A stretch of 64,000 bases of DNA from UBA5314 sp040217815 (GTDB lineage Bacteria > Bacillota > Syntrophomonadia > Syntrophomonadales > Syntrophomonadaceae): assembly GCA_040217815.1 (NCBI GenBank), contig JBEHWI010000003.1:87835-151834 (forward strand). The letters are read 5' to 3'. Shown piece after piece: positions 1 through 8,835 of the stretch (the first letter of the stretch is position 1; each line of letters opens with the position of its first letter). Both the position numbers and the translations under genes were made by a program. The notes beneath the pieces are model-generated. The model ran no database searches. It saw nothing but the letters and a program-made list of their open reading frames with translations, and had not been told where the DNA came from.

Positions 1-6
1 CTTCTA

Positions 7-22
7 TGGCACCTCATTTGCC
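7..22 (+). promoter_or_regulatory. Possible sigma-54 (-24/-12) promoter-like site
   Basis: TGGCAC-CTCAT-TTGCC matches the sigma-54 consensus, with GG and GC separated by exactly 10 bases. No plus-strand gene follows within 12 kb, so it would have to drive a small RNA or be a chance match. Two other perfect sites in this window have obvious targets; this one does not. Confidence 0.2.
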
Positions 23-270
23 TTCCATAAGCAATCCTAAGCACCAGCCATCCCTGGCAAAATATTCATTCTGGGTACTTTAATTAGCGACAAGCAACAC
101 GGAAATCTAAACCGGGCTCTAAAATAAAATTAGGCTTGACAGTGTACTAGCATCCTTAAGGTCTAAAACCGCAACTTATAGCTGTGGAATTCGCCACTTC
201 TTCCATATTTCCCTGCTTTTTCGCACCTCTTTAAGCAGGCCCAATGTACTATTGAAATACCGGACTGTCC

Positions 271-300
271 AAATAAAGAACCGGGAGGTATCTCCCGGTT
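271..300 (-). terminator. Rho-independent terminator
   Basis: An inverted repeat (AACCGGGAG / CTCCCGGTT, 4-nt loop, 279-300) is followed on the minus strand by a U-rich stretch (TCTTTATTT). It lies downstream of the sirtuin gene and probably ends the minus-strand nucleotidase-sirtuin unit. The reverse orientation has no U-run. Confidence 0.5.
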
Positions 301-307
301 TCAGACC

Positions 308-449
308 GTCGACAAAAGCGAATTTGCAGCTCTTTGGCGTCCTGGCATCGGCGGCTCCTTGGCATCCTGCCACCGCCGCACTAGTTCCTCCATGAACGTC
401 GCTGTACTAGCCCGTCCATGGACGTCGTCTACGTTGCTCGCTCTTCGCA
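308..449. repeat. Dispersed GC-rich repeat, copy A
   Basis: This non-coding block starts GTCGACAAAAGCGAATTTGC and ends near GTCTACGTTGCTCGCTCTTCG. It is closely similar to copy B at 1944-2115: about 38 of 43 bases match at the left end and 37 of 40 over the block starting GCTGTACTAGCCCGTCCATG. Copy A also holds a middle module (GGCTCCTTGGCATCCTGCC) that B lacks but the element at 19.5-19.7 kb has. No convincing ORF is present. The rest of 1-471 holds nothing I can recognise apart from the terminator at 271-300. Confidence 0.7.
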
Positions 450-471
450 AAATTATATAGATTTTAAAGTA

Positions 472-1230
472 TTAAAATTTGTTTATTCCATCCAGAATAG
501 CCGCTAAAAGATCTCCGGTGCTTTGATTTCCAACTTCCAATTTGACCAGGGCCGCATGGTCCATTTCAGTGGGTCCCTTATTGATAATAACCAGGTCCCG
601 GGCAAAGGTGGAAAAGTCTTTGACGAAACCGGCCAGGGGGTATACGGTGAGGGATGAACCGATCACGATCAGCAGCCGGGCGCCGAGGATCATGTCTCTG
701 GCACCAACATAGTTTTTAATATTTTCCCCGAAAAGCACTACATCCGGTTTTATAACACTGCCGCACAGCGGGCAGCGGGGAACCGCATTGGGAAGGCCGT
801 CCAGGCAGCTGCGGTCAAAAGTCTCCTGGCAGCGTATATCTGTGCATACAAACTGCTCGGCATTGCCATGAATGGGGATGACGTTTTTATTTCCCGCTCT
901 CTGGTGCAGATTATCAATATTTTGGGTTACAATTCCCTTGATGAGGCGCTTCTTTTCCATTTCAGCCAGCAAAAAGTGTGCCTTGCTGGGCTCTACCGGA
1001 GGAAAGGTAAAGTACTGGCGGTAAAAATCATAAAACTCACCAGGATGACGGCGAAAGAAATCTATATTGATGATGTTCATTACCCGGTTTTCGCCTAGCT
1101 GCCGGTATATGCCGTTTTGCCCCCGGAAGTCTGGGATGCCTGCTTCCGTGCTGATCCCCGCCCCGGTTACCACTACCGTATTGTGGGACAGCTTCATGGC
1201 CTTTACGATTTGCCTTATCGAGTCATTCAC
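472..1230 (-). CDS. Sir2-family NAD-dependent protein deacylase
   Basis: This is a cytoplasmic sirtuin that removes acyl groups from protein lysines using NAD. Visible motifs in order: the NAD-binding GAGISTEAGIPDFRG (about residues 23-37), TQNIDNLHQRAG with the general catalytic region, IPIHGN carrying the catalytic His, four zinc Cys in two CxxxxC/CxxC pairs (about 128-157), and GSSLTVYPLAGF near the C-terminus. The length, 252 aa, is normal for the bacterial class. The start is GTG, preceded by GAGGAGGG. It lies 6 bp after the HAD nucleotidase on the same strand, so the two are probably co-transcribed. In a beta-oxidising anaerobe that produces large acyl-CoA pools, a lysine deacylase would be useful; this is inference. 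Confidence 0.93.
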   Translation of the reverse strand: MNDSIRQIVKAMKLSHNTVVVTGAGISTEAGIPDFRGQNGIYRQLGENRVMNIINIDFFRRHPGEFYDFYRQYFTFPPVEPSKAHFLLAEMEKKRLIKGIVTQNIDNLHQRAGNKNVIPIHGNAEQFVCTDIRCQETFDRSCLDGLPNAVPRCPLCGSVIKPDVVLFGENIKNYVGARDMILGARLLIVIGSSLTVYPLAGFVKDFSTFARDLVIINKGPTEMDHAALVKLEVGNQSTGDLLAAILDGINKF

Positions 1231-1236
1231 TTTAGT

Positions 1237-1890
1237 TTAGCCCTCCTCAAACCGTATAGGAAGTATACCGGGCAGACTAACGTCCTGCTCCTGCTTGTTC
1301 TGGCAGCCTTCCTCCAGATTCCGAACGATGTTTTTAACCTCCAACCAGTCTTTTACCCGCCTGACATTCTTGGCCTGTATATGTTCATTATAGGGATAGG
1401 TAAAGAGCAGGACCGGCAGCCAGCGGCTTAGCTCCAAAGCCTGGTCGTGATGATCCTCCAGCATAATTTCCACTCCGTTGTCCAGGCAGGCATCTACTTT
1501 GCTGGAATAGTGAAAATCGCTGGTAGTGTTCATGATCAGTTTGTGGTACACAACCCGATGCCTGCCCAGCCACTCCCGGGTGGCCTGTTCGATCCCCGGA
1601 GAATACTTTTGGCGCGAAGTGATTATAACCAGATCATGCCGGCTGCTCCATTCACGCATTATTTCTACCGCCATGGGCCGGGGCTTCACATGGGTATAGA
1701 TATCCAGCAAAGAGCTGGCAAAAAACCTTTCCACCACCGGTCGCGGCCATCCCAGAACATCCTCTAACAAATAAGCCTGCTGATTGGGAATGATGTTCAA
1801 GTGGTTTTCCCGGCCAAAGCATTGCGCGTATTTTAAAATTACCTCCGAGGTACTGGTTATGGTGTTGTCAATATCGATGCCAATGCGCAA
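1237..1890 (-). CDS. HAD-superfamily 5'-nucleotidase-like protein (NT5C/YqfW type)
   Basis: The protein opens with MRIGIDIDNTIT, the HAD motif I (DxDxT) with nucleophile Asp6 and acid Asp8. Later parts read LVIITSRQ (motif II, Ser/Thr) and CLDNGVEIMLEDHHDQA (motif III/IV region with acidic residues). This is the pattern of small cytosolic nucleotidases that dephosphorylate nucleoside monophosphates or related substrates. Its 217 aa fit that family. The true substrate cannot be told from sequence. It begins just upstream of the sirtuin gene and probably forms a two-gene unit with it. The last ~25 residues look poorly structured. Confidence 0.8.
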   Translation of the reverse strand: MRIGIDIDNTITSTSEVILKYAQCFGRENHLNIIPNQQAYLLEDVLGWPRPVVERFFASSLLDIYTHVKPRPMAVEIMREWSSRHDLVIITSRQKYSPGIEQATREWLGRHRVVYHKLIMNTTSDFHYSSKVDACLDNGVEIMLEDHHDQALELSRWLPVLLFTYPYNEHIQAKNVRRVKDWLEVKNIVRNLEEGCQNKQEQDVSLPGILPIRFEEG

Positions 1891-1943
1891 TTTTCTTCTC
1901 CCCGCCCTATAATTAAAAACAGGGCTAACGCCCTGCTCAGAAC

Positions 1944-2115
1944 GTCGACAAAAGTGAATTCACAGCTCTTTGCCATCCTGGCATCGCTGTACTAGCCCGT
2001 CCATGGGCGTCGTCTGCGTTACTCGACAATCCTGCTCAATCAACGTACTTATGTACGCCTCAATCGCAGGCCTATCTCGCGCCTTGCTCTTCGCTTCCGT
2101 CGCTCGCCCTGCTGT
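1944..2115. repeat. Dispersed GC-rich repeat, copy B
   Basis: This is the second copy of the family seen at 308-449 and shares the GTCGACAAAAG left end and the GTACTAGCCCGTCCATGG block. It lies just beyond a short hairpin (CAGGGCTAACGCCCTG, 1920-1935). The right end (CGCTCGCCCTGCTGTTTTC) is a partial inverted match to the AAAACAGGGC at the left flank, which gives a loose fold-back. It is non-coding. Confidence 0.65.
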
Positions 2116-2217
2116 TTTCTAACTCAAATCGGAATGGCACCGATTTGGCGCTCTGTAGTTATTCTCTTAAAACCGGTGTTTCTCCTGCCGCGGGAACTTA
2201 ACGCAAAACAGTCTAAT

Positions 2218-2337
2218 TTAGTACTGCTCTCTACCCGGATGGGCGATCCTTTCATGCACCTTGGCCATTTCCCAAACCGCTCCCAGGAAAATCCCGCTGC
2301 ACAGAAACAAGAACTTTATGGTGCCCGGTTTGACCAT
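2218..2337 (-). CDS. Putative small single-pass membrane protein (39 aa)
   Basis: A short ORF of 39 codons (ATG at 2337, TAA at 2218) sits in an otherwise empty 720-bp gap. It starts MVKPGTIKFLFLCSGIFLGA, with a hydrophobic stretch at about residues 8-22 that could span a membrane once, followed by a charged tail (EMAKVHERIAHPGREQY). An AAAGGGGG ribosome-binding site lies about 9 bases before the ATG. I do not recognise a family. The good RBS and protein-like composition argue for a real gene; its small size and lack of known relatives argue for caution. Confidence 0.4.
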   Translation of the reverse strand: MVKPGTIKFLFLCSGIFLGAVWEMAKVHERIAHPGREQY

Positions 2338-2474
2338 GTCAAATGCCCCCTTTGTTTTTACTTAGTGTTTGGCTAAAAGCGGCAGCTTCATGCTCGATAA
2401 TTTATGCTAAAACACCCTTCTAGATCCGCTTTTGCCCGATTATTCATTTCCTTTTAAGAAAAAAAGTATAGGGG

Positions 2475-2501
2475 GGGTGATGTTTTGAGTTTCCATCACC
2501 C
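2475..2501 (-). terminator. Probable terminator of the beta-oxidation operon
   Basis: GGGTGATG and CATCACCC form an 8-bp stem with an 11-nt loop. On the minus strand it is followed by CCCCCTATACTTTTTTTC. It lies about 115 bp beyond the stop of the CoA-transferase gene, the last gene of the minus-strand operon. A second hairpin (ATGGGT/ACCCAT, about 2530-2550) lies between. Confidence 0.45.
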
Positions 2502-2616
2502 GGCCTATAGAGAAGTGATATAAGGGGGTTATGGGTTTGGGTACCCATACCGGCTAATATAATTAAGGGGGAAACTGCCACTTTGGCGTAAAACGTAATA
2601 TTTGTTTTGAATGAAT

Positions 2617-3960
2617 TTAAACTATCTTATTGCTCCTTACCCAGATATTCATTTGGTCAGCTTCTTTGATGAGTTCATCACGAAGCTCAGGATGGGCAAT
2701 GTTGATCAAGGCTTCGGCTCTCTGCCAGGTCGATTTGGCTTTTAGCATGGCCACTCCATATTCAGTAATCACATAGAAATTGATGCTGCGGGGTACGGTA
2801 ACAATCGCTCCCGGGGTCAGAATGGGTTTGATTCTGGATTTCAGATTTCCTGCCTTGTCGGTAAAGGTTGAGGTCAGGCAGATCAAGCCTTTGCCGCCTT
2901 TGGAGATATAGGATCCCGATATGAAGTCCAGTTGACCGCCGGTGCCTGAAATATGACGTATACCTGCCGATTCTGAAGCCACCTGGCCATAGAGGTCGAC
3001 TTCTATGGCGTTGTTAATGCCTACTACGTTGTCATTTTGCCCGATAATATAAGGATCATTAGTATATTCCACCGGGTAGATGGCACAGGCGGGATTGTTG
3101 TCCATGAACTCATAGAGCTTGTTGGTTCCCATGGCGAAGGTATAGATCATTTTGCATTTATCCAGCTGCTTACGGCGGCCGGTTACGCGTCCCGCCTCAT
3201 ACATATCCACAAATGAATCTACTAACATCTCGGTGTGAACACCCAGATCCTTGAGATCCGATTGTGCTATCATGGCTCCCACCGCGTTGGGCATGGCGCC
3301 GATCCCCAGCTGAATGCAGGCTCCGTCTTCGATCTGCTCCATGACTATACCAGCGATCTTTTTATCGGTATCAGATATAGGCAGCTCCGGCAACTGAGGC
3401 ATGGGCTGGTTGTCCCCTTCAACGATGTAGTCTATTTCAGAAATGTGGATTGCCTCACGGTTGCCACCCAGGCACTGCGGCACATTCTGATTGACTTCGA
3501 CGATAACGGTCCTGGCCACGTCGCAACTATTGGGAGTCAATGAGCACGATGTTCCAAAATTGAAGAAGCCATGCTTATCCATAGGCCCAACCTTTATCAT
3601 GGCCACATCAACATCTACATAACCGCGATAGTAAAAACTATTGGCTTCATGGTAGGTCAGAGGTATATAGTTGCACAGGTTCTGGTCGTGCAGCTTGCGG
3701 CTGGCGGCACTCATATGATTGTCGTTGTAAATGAAGTGCTTTCGCTCCGGATCCGCCAGCACCGCTTTGGGGGGAAACGGGCAGGTAGTCGTCCGGATAT
3801 TTACGTTATGCAGTTCTTCAACGCGTTTGGCAAGAGCAGCGTCCAGGTAGGCGGAGTTCATCATAAACTCCCCGTAATGAACAACATCCCCTGACTTAAC
3901 CACTTTCATGGCTTCATCAACCGGTGTTAATTTGCGCTGGTATTCCGCACTGTAATTCAC
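2617..3960 (-). CDS. Acetyl-CoA hydrolase/transferase-family CoA transferase
   Basis: This 447-aa protein belongs to the family of 4-hydroxybutyrate/butyrate:acetate CoA-transferases. These exchange CoA between an acyl-CoA and a carboxylate such as acetate. Supporting motifs are the glycine-rich QLGIGAMPNAVGAMI (about 215-230), NNAIEVDLYGQVASE (about 315-330), SGTGGQLDFISGS (about 340-352) and ITEYGVAMLKAKS near the C-terminus. Its place as last gene of a beta-oxidation operon suggests that it activates butyrate, or another fatty acid, with acetyl-CoA. Substrate choice is inferred from context. It follows the acyl-CoA dehydrogenase by 25 bp, with GGGAGGA upstream of the ATG. Confidence 0.9.
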   Translation of the reverse strand: MNYSAEYQRKLTPVDEAMKVVKSGDVVHYGEFMMNSAYLDAALAKRVEELHNVNIRTTTCPFPPKAVLADPERKHFIYNDNHMSAASRKLHDQNLCNYIPLTYHEANSFYYRGYVDVDVAMIKVGPMDKHGFFNFGTSCSLTPNSCDVARTVIVEVNQNVPQCLGGNREAIHISEIDYIVEGDNQPMPQLPELPISDTDKKIAGIVMEQIEDGACIQLGIGAMPNAVGAMIAQSDLKDLGVHTEMLVDSFVDMYEAGRVTGRRKQLDKCKMIYTFAMGTNKLYEFMDNNPACAIYPVEYTNDPYIIGQNDNVVGINNAIEVDLYGQVASESAGIRHISGTGGQLDFISGSYISKGGKGLICLTSTFTDKAGNLKSRIKPILTPGAIVTVPRSINFYVITEYGVAMLKAKSTWQRAEALINIAHPELRDELIKEADQMNIWVRSNKIV

Positions 3961-3985
3961 TTAAATTACATCCTCCCTTTAAATC

Positions 3986-5821
3986 CTAATACTCAAAAAC
4001 ATCGGTTGGAACATCGATTGCTGAAGTATCGGCATCTAAAACAATTTCGGAAACTGCCCAGACGTTGGGTACTACGTTGCGCAGGTAGTATTTAGCGGTG
4101 TTTACTTTGCCGAAATAGAAATTGTAATCAAAATGGTCGGGGCCCAATTCCTTGGCCTTTTTGTCAGCCAGTAAACCCTGATCCAGAATCAGACGTCCAC
4201 AGAAGAGCTGGGCGGAAGCTGTCAAGACCCGGCGGGAATAGAGCGGCACCAGGCTGGGGTTGCTCTTGAAATATCCCTGCAGAGCGGTGGTCATTTCCTT
4301 ATAGGCATTAAGAGCCCTATCCAGGTTAGCGAATTCCTTGGCAAAGGTAGCATTGCCCTTGTTAGCCTCACAGAAGTCAACCATTTCCTGAATCCAACCG
4401 GCAAATACAGAACCGCCTTTCATGCTCATCTTGCGTCCCACCAGGTCCATGGACTGAATGAAGTTAGTTCCTTCCCAGATGGAGTAGATCTTCATATCGC
4501 AGGCCAGCTGACCGACTGGATATTCGGAGCAGTAGCCATAGCCGCCGTAGCTCTGAATGGCTTCACCGCACAGCCACCAACCTTCATCGGAAGGATAGGC
4601 TTTGCAGAGCGGGGTGGTCATTTCGATTAAGTCACTGGCCGCTTTTCTTACCTCTGGATCGGGATCCCGATGCCGCTGGTCAAAGGCCAAATACACCCGG
4701 TACATCATGGCCCGTATGGCTTCGATATGCGCTTTGCCGGCCATAAGGGTGCGCTTGATATCTTCGTGATTGATAATGGCTACCCGGCCTGCTTTGGGGT
4801 TGGTCATCAGGCGGCCCTGGATCCGCTCCTTGGCATTGTCGCGGGCGTTGGCGTAAGAGTTGATGACACAGGAAAGAGCCATGTGGCCGGTCTCCATGCG
4901 AGCCAGATTCATCATCTGGAACATCTGGGCCATTCCTTCGCCTTTACCGTCATTATTTCGGGGATCTACACCCAGCAGCCAGCCGCGGCAGCCGTCGTTT
5001 TCACCAGCCGCCAGAGCAGCGGTAACTGAACCATGCAGGCCCATTTTGTGTTCGGCACCGGTGGTTTGAAAATCATTGTCCTCCAGGCTGCCGTCTTCAT
5101 TGACCCAGTATTTAGGAACGATGAATAATGAGATACCCGAAGTTCCGGCTTTAGCCCCTTCCACCCGGGCCAGGTATAAATGAATAATATTTTCGGTGAA
5201 ATCATTGTCTCCACCAGTTATAAATATCTTGCTGCCTTTGATCTTAAAGATACGGGGATCGTCAGTGGGATAGGCTTTGGACAGTATATCACCAACGTCA
5301 GAACCGGCGCTGGGCTCGGTCAGACACATGGTTCCGGACCAGGTTCCATCCATCATCTTGGGCAGGAACATGGCTTTCAGCTTTTCGTCGCCGTAACTTT
5401 GAATAAGACCGGCTGCACCGGTAGTCAGTAGGATATAGGGCATGAAGGCCGGGTTGGCGGCGCAGATTAATTCCCAAACCGCAGCATAGAGCATTTCGGG
5501 AAGTACCATGGCGTCTTCGGAATCATCAACATTGCTGGTGCCCCAGCCTTCTTCTTGCAATTTGTGGAAAAGGGGGCCGAAGCTGGGCGGAGTGGTGACT
5601 TTGCCGTCCGCAAAGGTTACCGGGTTAACCTCACCGTCATCATTGGTGGGCTCAATAACTTCCTTGCACATCTTGAGAATGGGTGCTAAAACCGCTTTAA
5701 TATCATCGCGGGAATAGTAGTCGGCAAACTGCGGGTAATTAAAAACTCCCTCTGTGGGAAGCCATTCCTGGATTATAAATTCGAAATCCCTGATATTGTT
5801 TACTGCAAAATTGGATGCCAT
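3986..5821 (-). CDS. Acyl-CoA dehydrogenase, long (about 600-aa) type
   Basis: This FAD enzyme oxidises acyl-CoA to the trans-2-enoyl-CoA. Visible motifs are MCLTEPSAGSDVG (FAD/substrate binding, about 166-178), ITGGDNDFTENI (about 203-214), and YSIWEGTNFIQSMDLVGRK (about 440-458), whose Glu is the expected catalytic base. At 611 aa it is far longer than the ~380-aa butyryl-CoA dehydrogenases. The extra C-terminal ~140 residues match the extended acyl-CoA dehydrogenase group found in fatty-acid degraders. It starts at ATG with GGAGGAATAATTA in front. Electrons would go to electron-transfer flavoprotein, but no etf genes are in this window. It is the fourth gene of the operon. Confidence 0.93.
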   Translation of the reverse strand: MASNFAVNNIRDFEFIIQEWLPTEGVFNYPQFADYYSRDDIKAVLAPILKMCKEVIEPTNDDGEVNPVTFADGKVTTPPSFGPLFHKLQEEGWGTSNVDDSEDAMVLPEMLYAAVWELICAANPAFMPYILLTTGAAGLIQSYGDEKLKAMFLPKMMDGTWSGTMCLTEPSAGSDVGDILSKAYPTDDPRIFKIKGSKIFITGGDNDFTENIIHLYLARVEGAKAGTSGISLFIVPKYWVNEDGSLEDNDFQTTGAEHKMGLHGSVTAALAAGENDGCRGWLLGVDPRNNDGKGEGMAQMFQMMNLARMETGHMALSCVINSYANARDNAKERIQGRLMTNPKAGRVAIINHEDIKRTLMAGKAHIEAIRAMMYRVYLAFDQRHRDPDPEVRKAASDLIEMTTPLCKAYPSDEGWWLCGEAIQSYGGYGYCSEYPVGQLACDMKIYSIWEGTNFIQSMDLVGRKMSMKGGSVFAGWIQEMVDFCEANKGNATFAKEFANLDRALNAYKEMTTALQGYFKSNPSLVPLYSRRVLTASAQLFCGRLILDQGLLADKKAKELGPDHFDYNFYFGKVNTAKYYLRNVVPNVWAVSEIVLDADTSAIDVPTDVFEY

Positions 5822-5913
5822 TAATTATTCCTCCAATCGAATATGCTTCAAATGGTCTTTAAAGAACTGGGTGATGGCCTCAAACCATCACCCAGCCGGT
5901 AAATCTTAAACGC

Positions 5914-7125
5914 TTATATATCTCTGGTCCAAAGTGAGCAATAGGCTGGTCCACCGCCAACGCAGAGGGAGGCGCCGCCGACCGTCTTGCCCTGTTTTTC
6001 CAATTCATAGTACAGAGAGACGACTATGCGCAGAGCGGTACATCCTACCGGATGCCCCAGGCCGATTCCGGAACCATTTACGTTGACCTTGCTCATATCC
6101 ATTTCGATGCCGAAATCTTCTTTTAGCATGCGGCCCACTCCGATGAACTGCGGGGCAAAGGCTTCGTTGATTTCCCAATAATCTACGTCTTCATATTTCA
6201 TGCCCGCTTCTTTCAGGCATTTGGGAATAACAACCGCCGGCCCCAGGCCCATCACTTCGGGAGCTACGCCTTCGGCACAGATGTTTATCAGTTTCATTAA
6301 GGGCTTAATACCAAGCTCGGCAGCTTTGGCTTTGGACATAACGATAACCGCAGCAGCAGCGTCATTTAAACCTGAAGCATTAGCGGCTGTAACCACTCCA
6401 CCTTTTCTGAAGGCTGCAGGTAATTTACCCATAGATTCCATGTTGGCATCGGGAATCATGTGTTCATCTTTATCATAGAACTTGGAGCCCTTTTTGGACT
6501 TGAGTTCAACCGGCACGATTTCCCGCTGGAAGGTTCCGTCCTGGGTGGCCCGGGTAGCCCGTTGATGGCTCAGCATGGCTAACTGGTCGCATTCTTCCCG
6601 GGTGATTCCGTATTTCTCAGCAATGTTTTCTGCAGTTACACCCATGTGGCCGGGAACCAGGCGGTCCACCAGGCCGTCATGGAGCATGGCGTCTTCGATC
6701 TGACCGGGGCCCATGCGATAGCCCATTCTGGCTTTGGGAATCATATAAGGGGCGTTGGTCATGCTTTCCACACCCACTACCAGAGCGACGTCGTTTTTCC
6801 CCAACTGAATATGGTTCACAGCAACATCCAGTGCGCGCATACCAGAAGCACAGTTCTGGTTTACATTGCAGGCATTGCTGGTGACGGGCAGACCGGCTTT
6901 CATCCCCACCTGGCGGGCGGGCAGAGAACCCTGCATATGCGGATAAACTTCACCCATTACGATCTCTTGGATTATATCAGGGTTGATTCCCGCTCTCTTA
7001 ATAGCTTCCTGAGCAACTGTAACCGCCAGGTCAATGGCCTGAACATCTTTTAAGCTTCCTAAAAATTTAGCTATAGGCGTTCTGCACGCGCTTACAATTA
7101 CAACATCCTGAATTTCCTTTGCCAT
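5914..7125 (-). CDS. Acetyl-CoA acetyltransferase (thiolase)
   Basis: This enzyme cleaves acetoacetyl-CoA with CoA to two acetyl-CoA in beta-oxidation; the reverse condensation is also possible. Catalytic elements visible are NQNCASGMRA with the nucleophilic Cys (about residue 90), the GSGIGLGHPVGCTALR histidine motif, and the C-terminal SLCVGGGPAYCSLW with the second Cys. I take the start at the ATG at 7125 (MAKEIQDVV), which has AGGAGG 9 bases upstream. An in-frame upstream start at 7143 would add only six residues and has a poorer site. It is 404 aa, normal for thiolase II, and is the third gene of the operon. Confidence 0.95.
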   Translation of the reverse strand: MAKEIQDVVIVSACRTPIAKFLGSLKDVQAIDLAVTVAQEAIKRAGINPDIIQEIVMGEVYPHMQGSLPARQVGMKAGLPVTSNACNVNQNCASGMRALDVAVNHIQLGKNDVALVVGVESMTNAPYMIPKARMGYRMGPGQIEDAMLHDGLVDRLVPGHMGVTAENIAEKYGITREECDQLAMLSHQRATRATQDGTFQREIVPVELKSKKGSKFYDKDEHMIPDANMESMGKLPAAFRKGGVVTAANASGLNDAAAAVIVMSKAKAAELGIKPLMKLINICAEGVAPEVMGLGPAVVIPKCLKEAGMKYEDVDYWEINEAFAPQFIGVGRMLKEDFGIEMDMSKVNVNGSGIGLGHPVGCTALRIVVSLYYELEKQGKTVGGASLCVGGGPAYCSLWTRDI

Positions 7126-7165
7126 GTATAAATGCCTCCTCATATTAATTCTTTATATTCACAAA

Positions 7166-7948
7166 CTATTTTCCCTGGAATGCGGGCTTTCTCTTTTCCA
7201 GGAAGGCTCCCATTCCTTCTTTCTGATCGAAGGTGGAGGAGCACATGCCGAACATGTCTGACTCTATACTCATGGCTGTATCTAAATCCGTCTGCATTCC
7301 CTTGCCAATGGCGAATTTGGCAAAACCTACGGCCAGACAGGCTTTGGATGCAATTTCTTTGGCCATTTTTTTAGCTTCGTCCATCAATTGATCGGCCGGG
7401 TATATGTGGTTGACCAGGCCTATACGATAAGCCTCATCAGCCTTGATGTTATTGGCCCGGTAGGTTAATTCCTTGGCCCGGCCTTCACCTACTATACGCG
7501 GCAGGCGCTGGGTACCGCCAAAACCCGGAATGACTCCCAGGCCTACTTCGGGTTGAGCAAAAAGTGCGTTGTCGGCTGCCAGGCGAATATCGCAGGCCAT
7601 GGCCAGTTCACAACCGCCGCCCAGAGCAAATCCCTTTATTGCCGCAATAACCGGCTTCTCCATCAACTCGAACATGCGCATGGTCTTTTCACCATAATCG
7701 GAAAACTCGCGGCCTTCTACGGCAGACAGGGGCTGCATGTAAGCTATATCAGCGCCGGCGACGAAGGCCTTATCTCCAGCTCCGGTCACGATCATAACTT
7801 TGATACTCGGATCGGCAGCCACATCCTCAATGGCCATTCTGATTTCGCTCAGAGTGTCTTTATTCAGGGCGTTTAAAGCCTTGGGACGGTTAATATAAAG
7901 GATGGCCAGGTAGTCTTCCTTTTCCAGAATGATATTTTCAAAGGCCAT
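7166..7948 (-). CDS. Enoyl-CoA hydratase (crotonase)
   Basis: This enzyme hydrates crotonyl-CoA to 3-hydroxybutyryl-CoA. The crotonase signature is clear: AFVAGADIAYM (oxyanion-hole region, about 61-71), GFALGGGCELAMACDIRLA (about 105-123, with one catalytic Glu) and QPEVGLGVIPGFGGTQRL (about 131-148, with the second Glu). The length of 260 aa is typical. A GGGAGG site precedes the ATG. It is second in the operon, 45 bp after hbd and 40 bp before the thiolase gene. Confidence 0.95.
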   Translation of the reverse strand: MAFENIILEKEDYLAILYINRPKALNALNKDTLSEIRMAIEDVAADPSIKVMIVTGAGDKAFVAGADIAYMQPLSAVEGREFSDYGEKTMRMFELMEKPVIAAIKGFALGGGCELAMACDIRLAADNALFAQPEVGLGVIPGFGGTQRLPRIVGEGRAKELTYRANNIKADEAYRIGLVNHIYPADQLMDEAKKMAKEIASKACLAVGFAKFAIGKGMQTDLDTAMSIESDMFGMCSSTFDQKEGMGAFLEKRKPAFQGK

Positions 7949-7992
7949 TTTAAAATTTTCCTCCCATCAAGATTGAAGCTAACGTTTATGGC

Positions 7993-8835
7993 TTAGTAGT
8001 TATAGAAACCCTTCTTGGTCTTCATACCCAGCCAGCCGGCCCGTACATACTGTTTTAATGGAGGTGCGGGGCGGTATTTGGGATCGCCGGTCTCTTCGAA
8101 CAGGGTATTGCAGACTTCCAGAGCGATATCGATGCCAACCAGGTCGCCCAGTGCCAGAGGTCCCATCGGCCAGCCGGCGCCCAGTTTCATAGCGGTGTCG
8201 ATGTCAGCCACACTGGCCAAACCTTCATAAAGAATAAATGCAGCTTCGTTGATGCCCGGTACCAAAATTCTGTTAACTACAAAGCCGGGGCCCTCTTTGA
8301 CCTGAATGGGCTTTTTATTGATGGCTTTAGACAGTGCGAATACAGCATCAACCGTTTCTTGAGAAGTCTGAGCTGCTGCGATGACTTCAATTAACTGCAT
8401 AACCTGAGCGGGATTGAAGAAATGCATGCCGACTACTTTGTCCGGTTTCTTATAAGCAGTAGCGATTTCAGTGATGGGCAGAGCCGATGTGTTGGTGGCC
8501 ACAATTATATCATCACCAAGAATGCCGGACAGCTTGCTGTAAACGTCTTTCTTTATGTTCATCTTTTCTAAAACGGTTTCAAGGACAAAATCTGCTGCAG
8601 CGACGTCTTCCAGCTTAACAGTTCCGGTAATTTTCAGAGCGTCTGCGGTGCCAGCCGGGACTTTTCCCTTTTCTTCCTGTTTGGCAACGCCTTTTTTTAC
8701 ATTGGCTATACAGCGATCCACCACTTCCTGGTAGATGTCATATACTAAAACTTCTTTGCCGGCTACCGCGAAGGCCCAAACTATACCGGTACCCATGGTG
8801 CCTGCACCCAAAACCGCGATCTTGTTGAATTCCAT
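7993..8835 (-). CDS. hbd: 3-hydroxybutyryl-CoA dehydrogenase
   Basis: This NAD(P)-dependent enzyme oxidises 3-hydroxybutyryl-CoA to acetoacetyl-CoA. The N-terminal Rossmann motif GAGTMGTGIVWAFA lies at about 10-23. The catalytic His is in VGMHFFNPAQVMQLIEVI (about 135-152), and the C-terminal domain has GPGFVVNRILVPGINEA. It is 280 aa, as usual for the bacterial single-domain enzyme. It is the first gene of the operon and begins about 125 bp after a consensus sigma-54 promoter. Together with the next four genes it supplies a full butyryl-CoA oxidation route, apart from electron transfer. Confidence 0.95.
   Translation of the reverse strand: MEFNKIAVLGAGTMGTGIVWAFAVAGKEVLVYDIYQEVVDRCIANVKKGVAKQEEKGKVPAGTADALKITGTVKLEDVAAADFVLETVLEKMNIKKDVYSKLSGILGDDIIVATNTSALPITEIATAYKKPDKVVGMHFFNPAQVMQLIEVIAAAQTSQETVDAVFALSKAINKKPIQVKEGPGFVVNRILVPGINEAAFILYEGLASVADIDTAMKLGAGWPMGPLALGDLVGIDIALEVCNTLFEETGDPKYRPAPPLKQYVRAGWLGMKTKKGFYNY

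Noticed and set aside
176..373. 65-codon minus-strand ORF at the left edge
   Set aside because: It runs across the terminator hairpin and into repeat copy A, lacks a ribosome-binding site and shows no recognisable domain.
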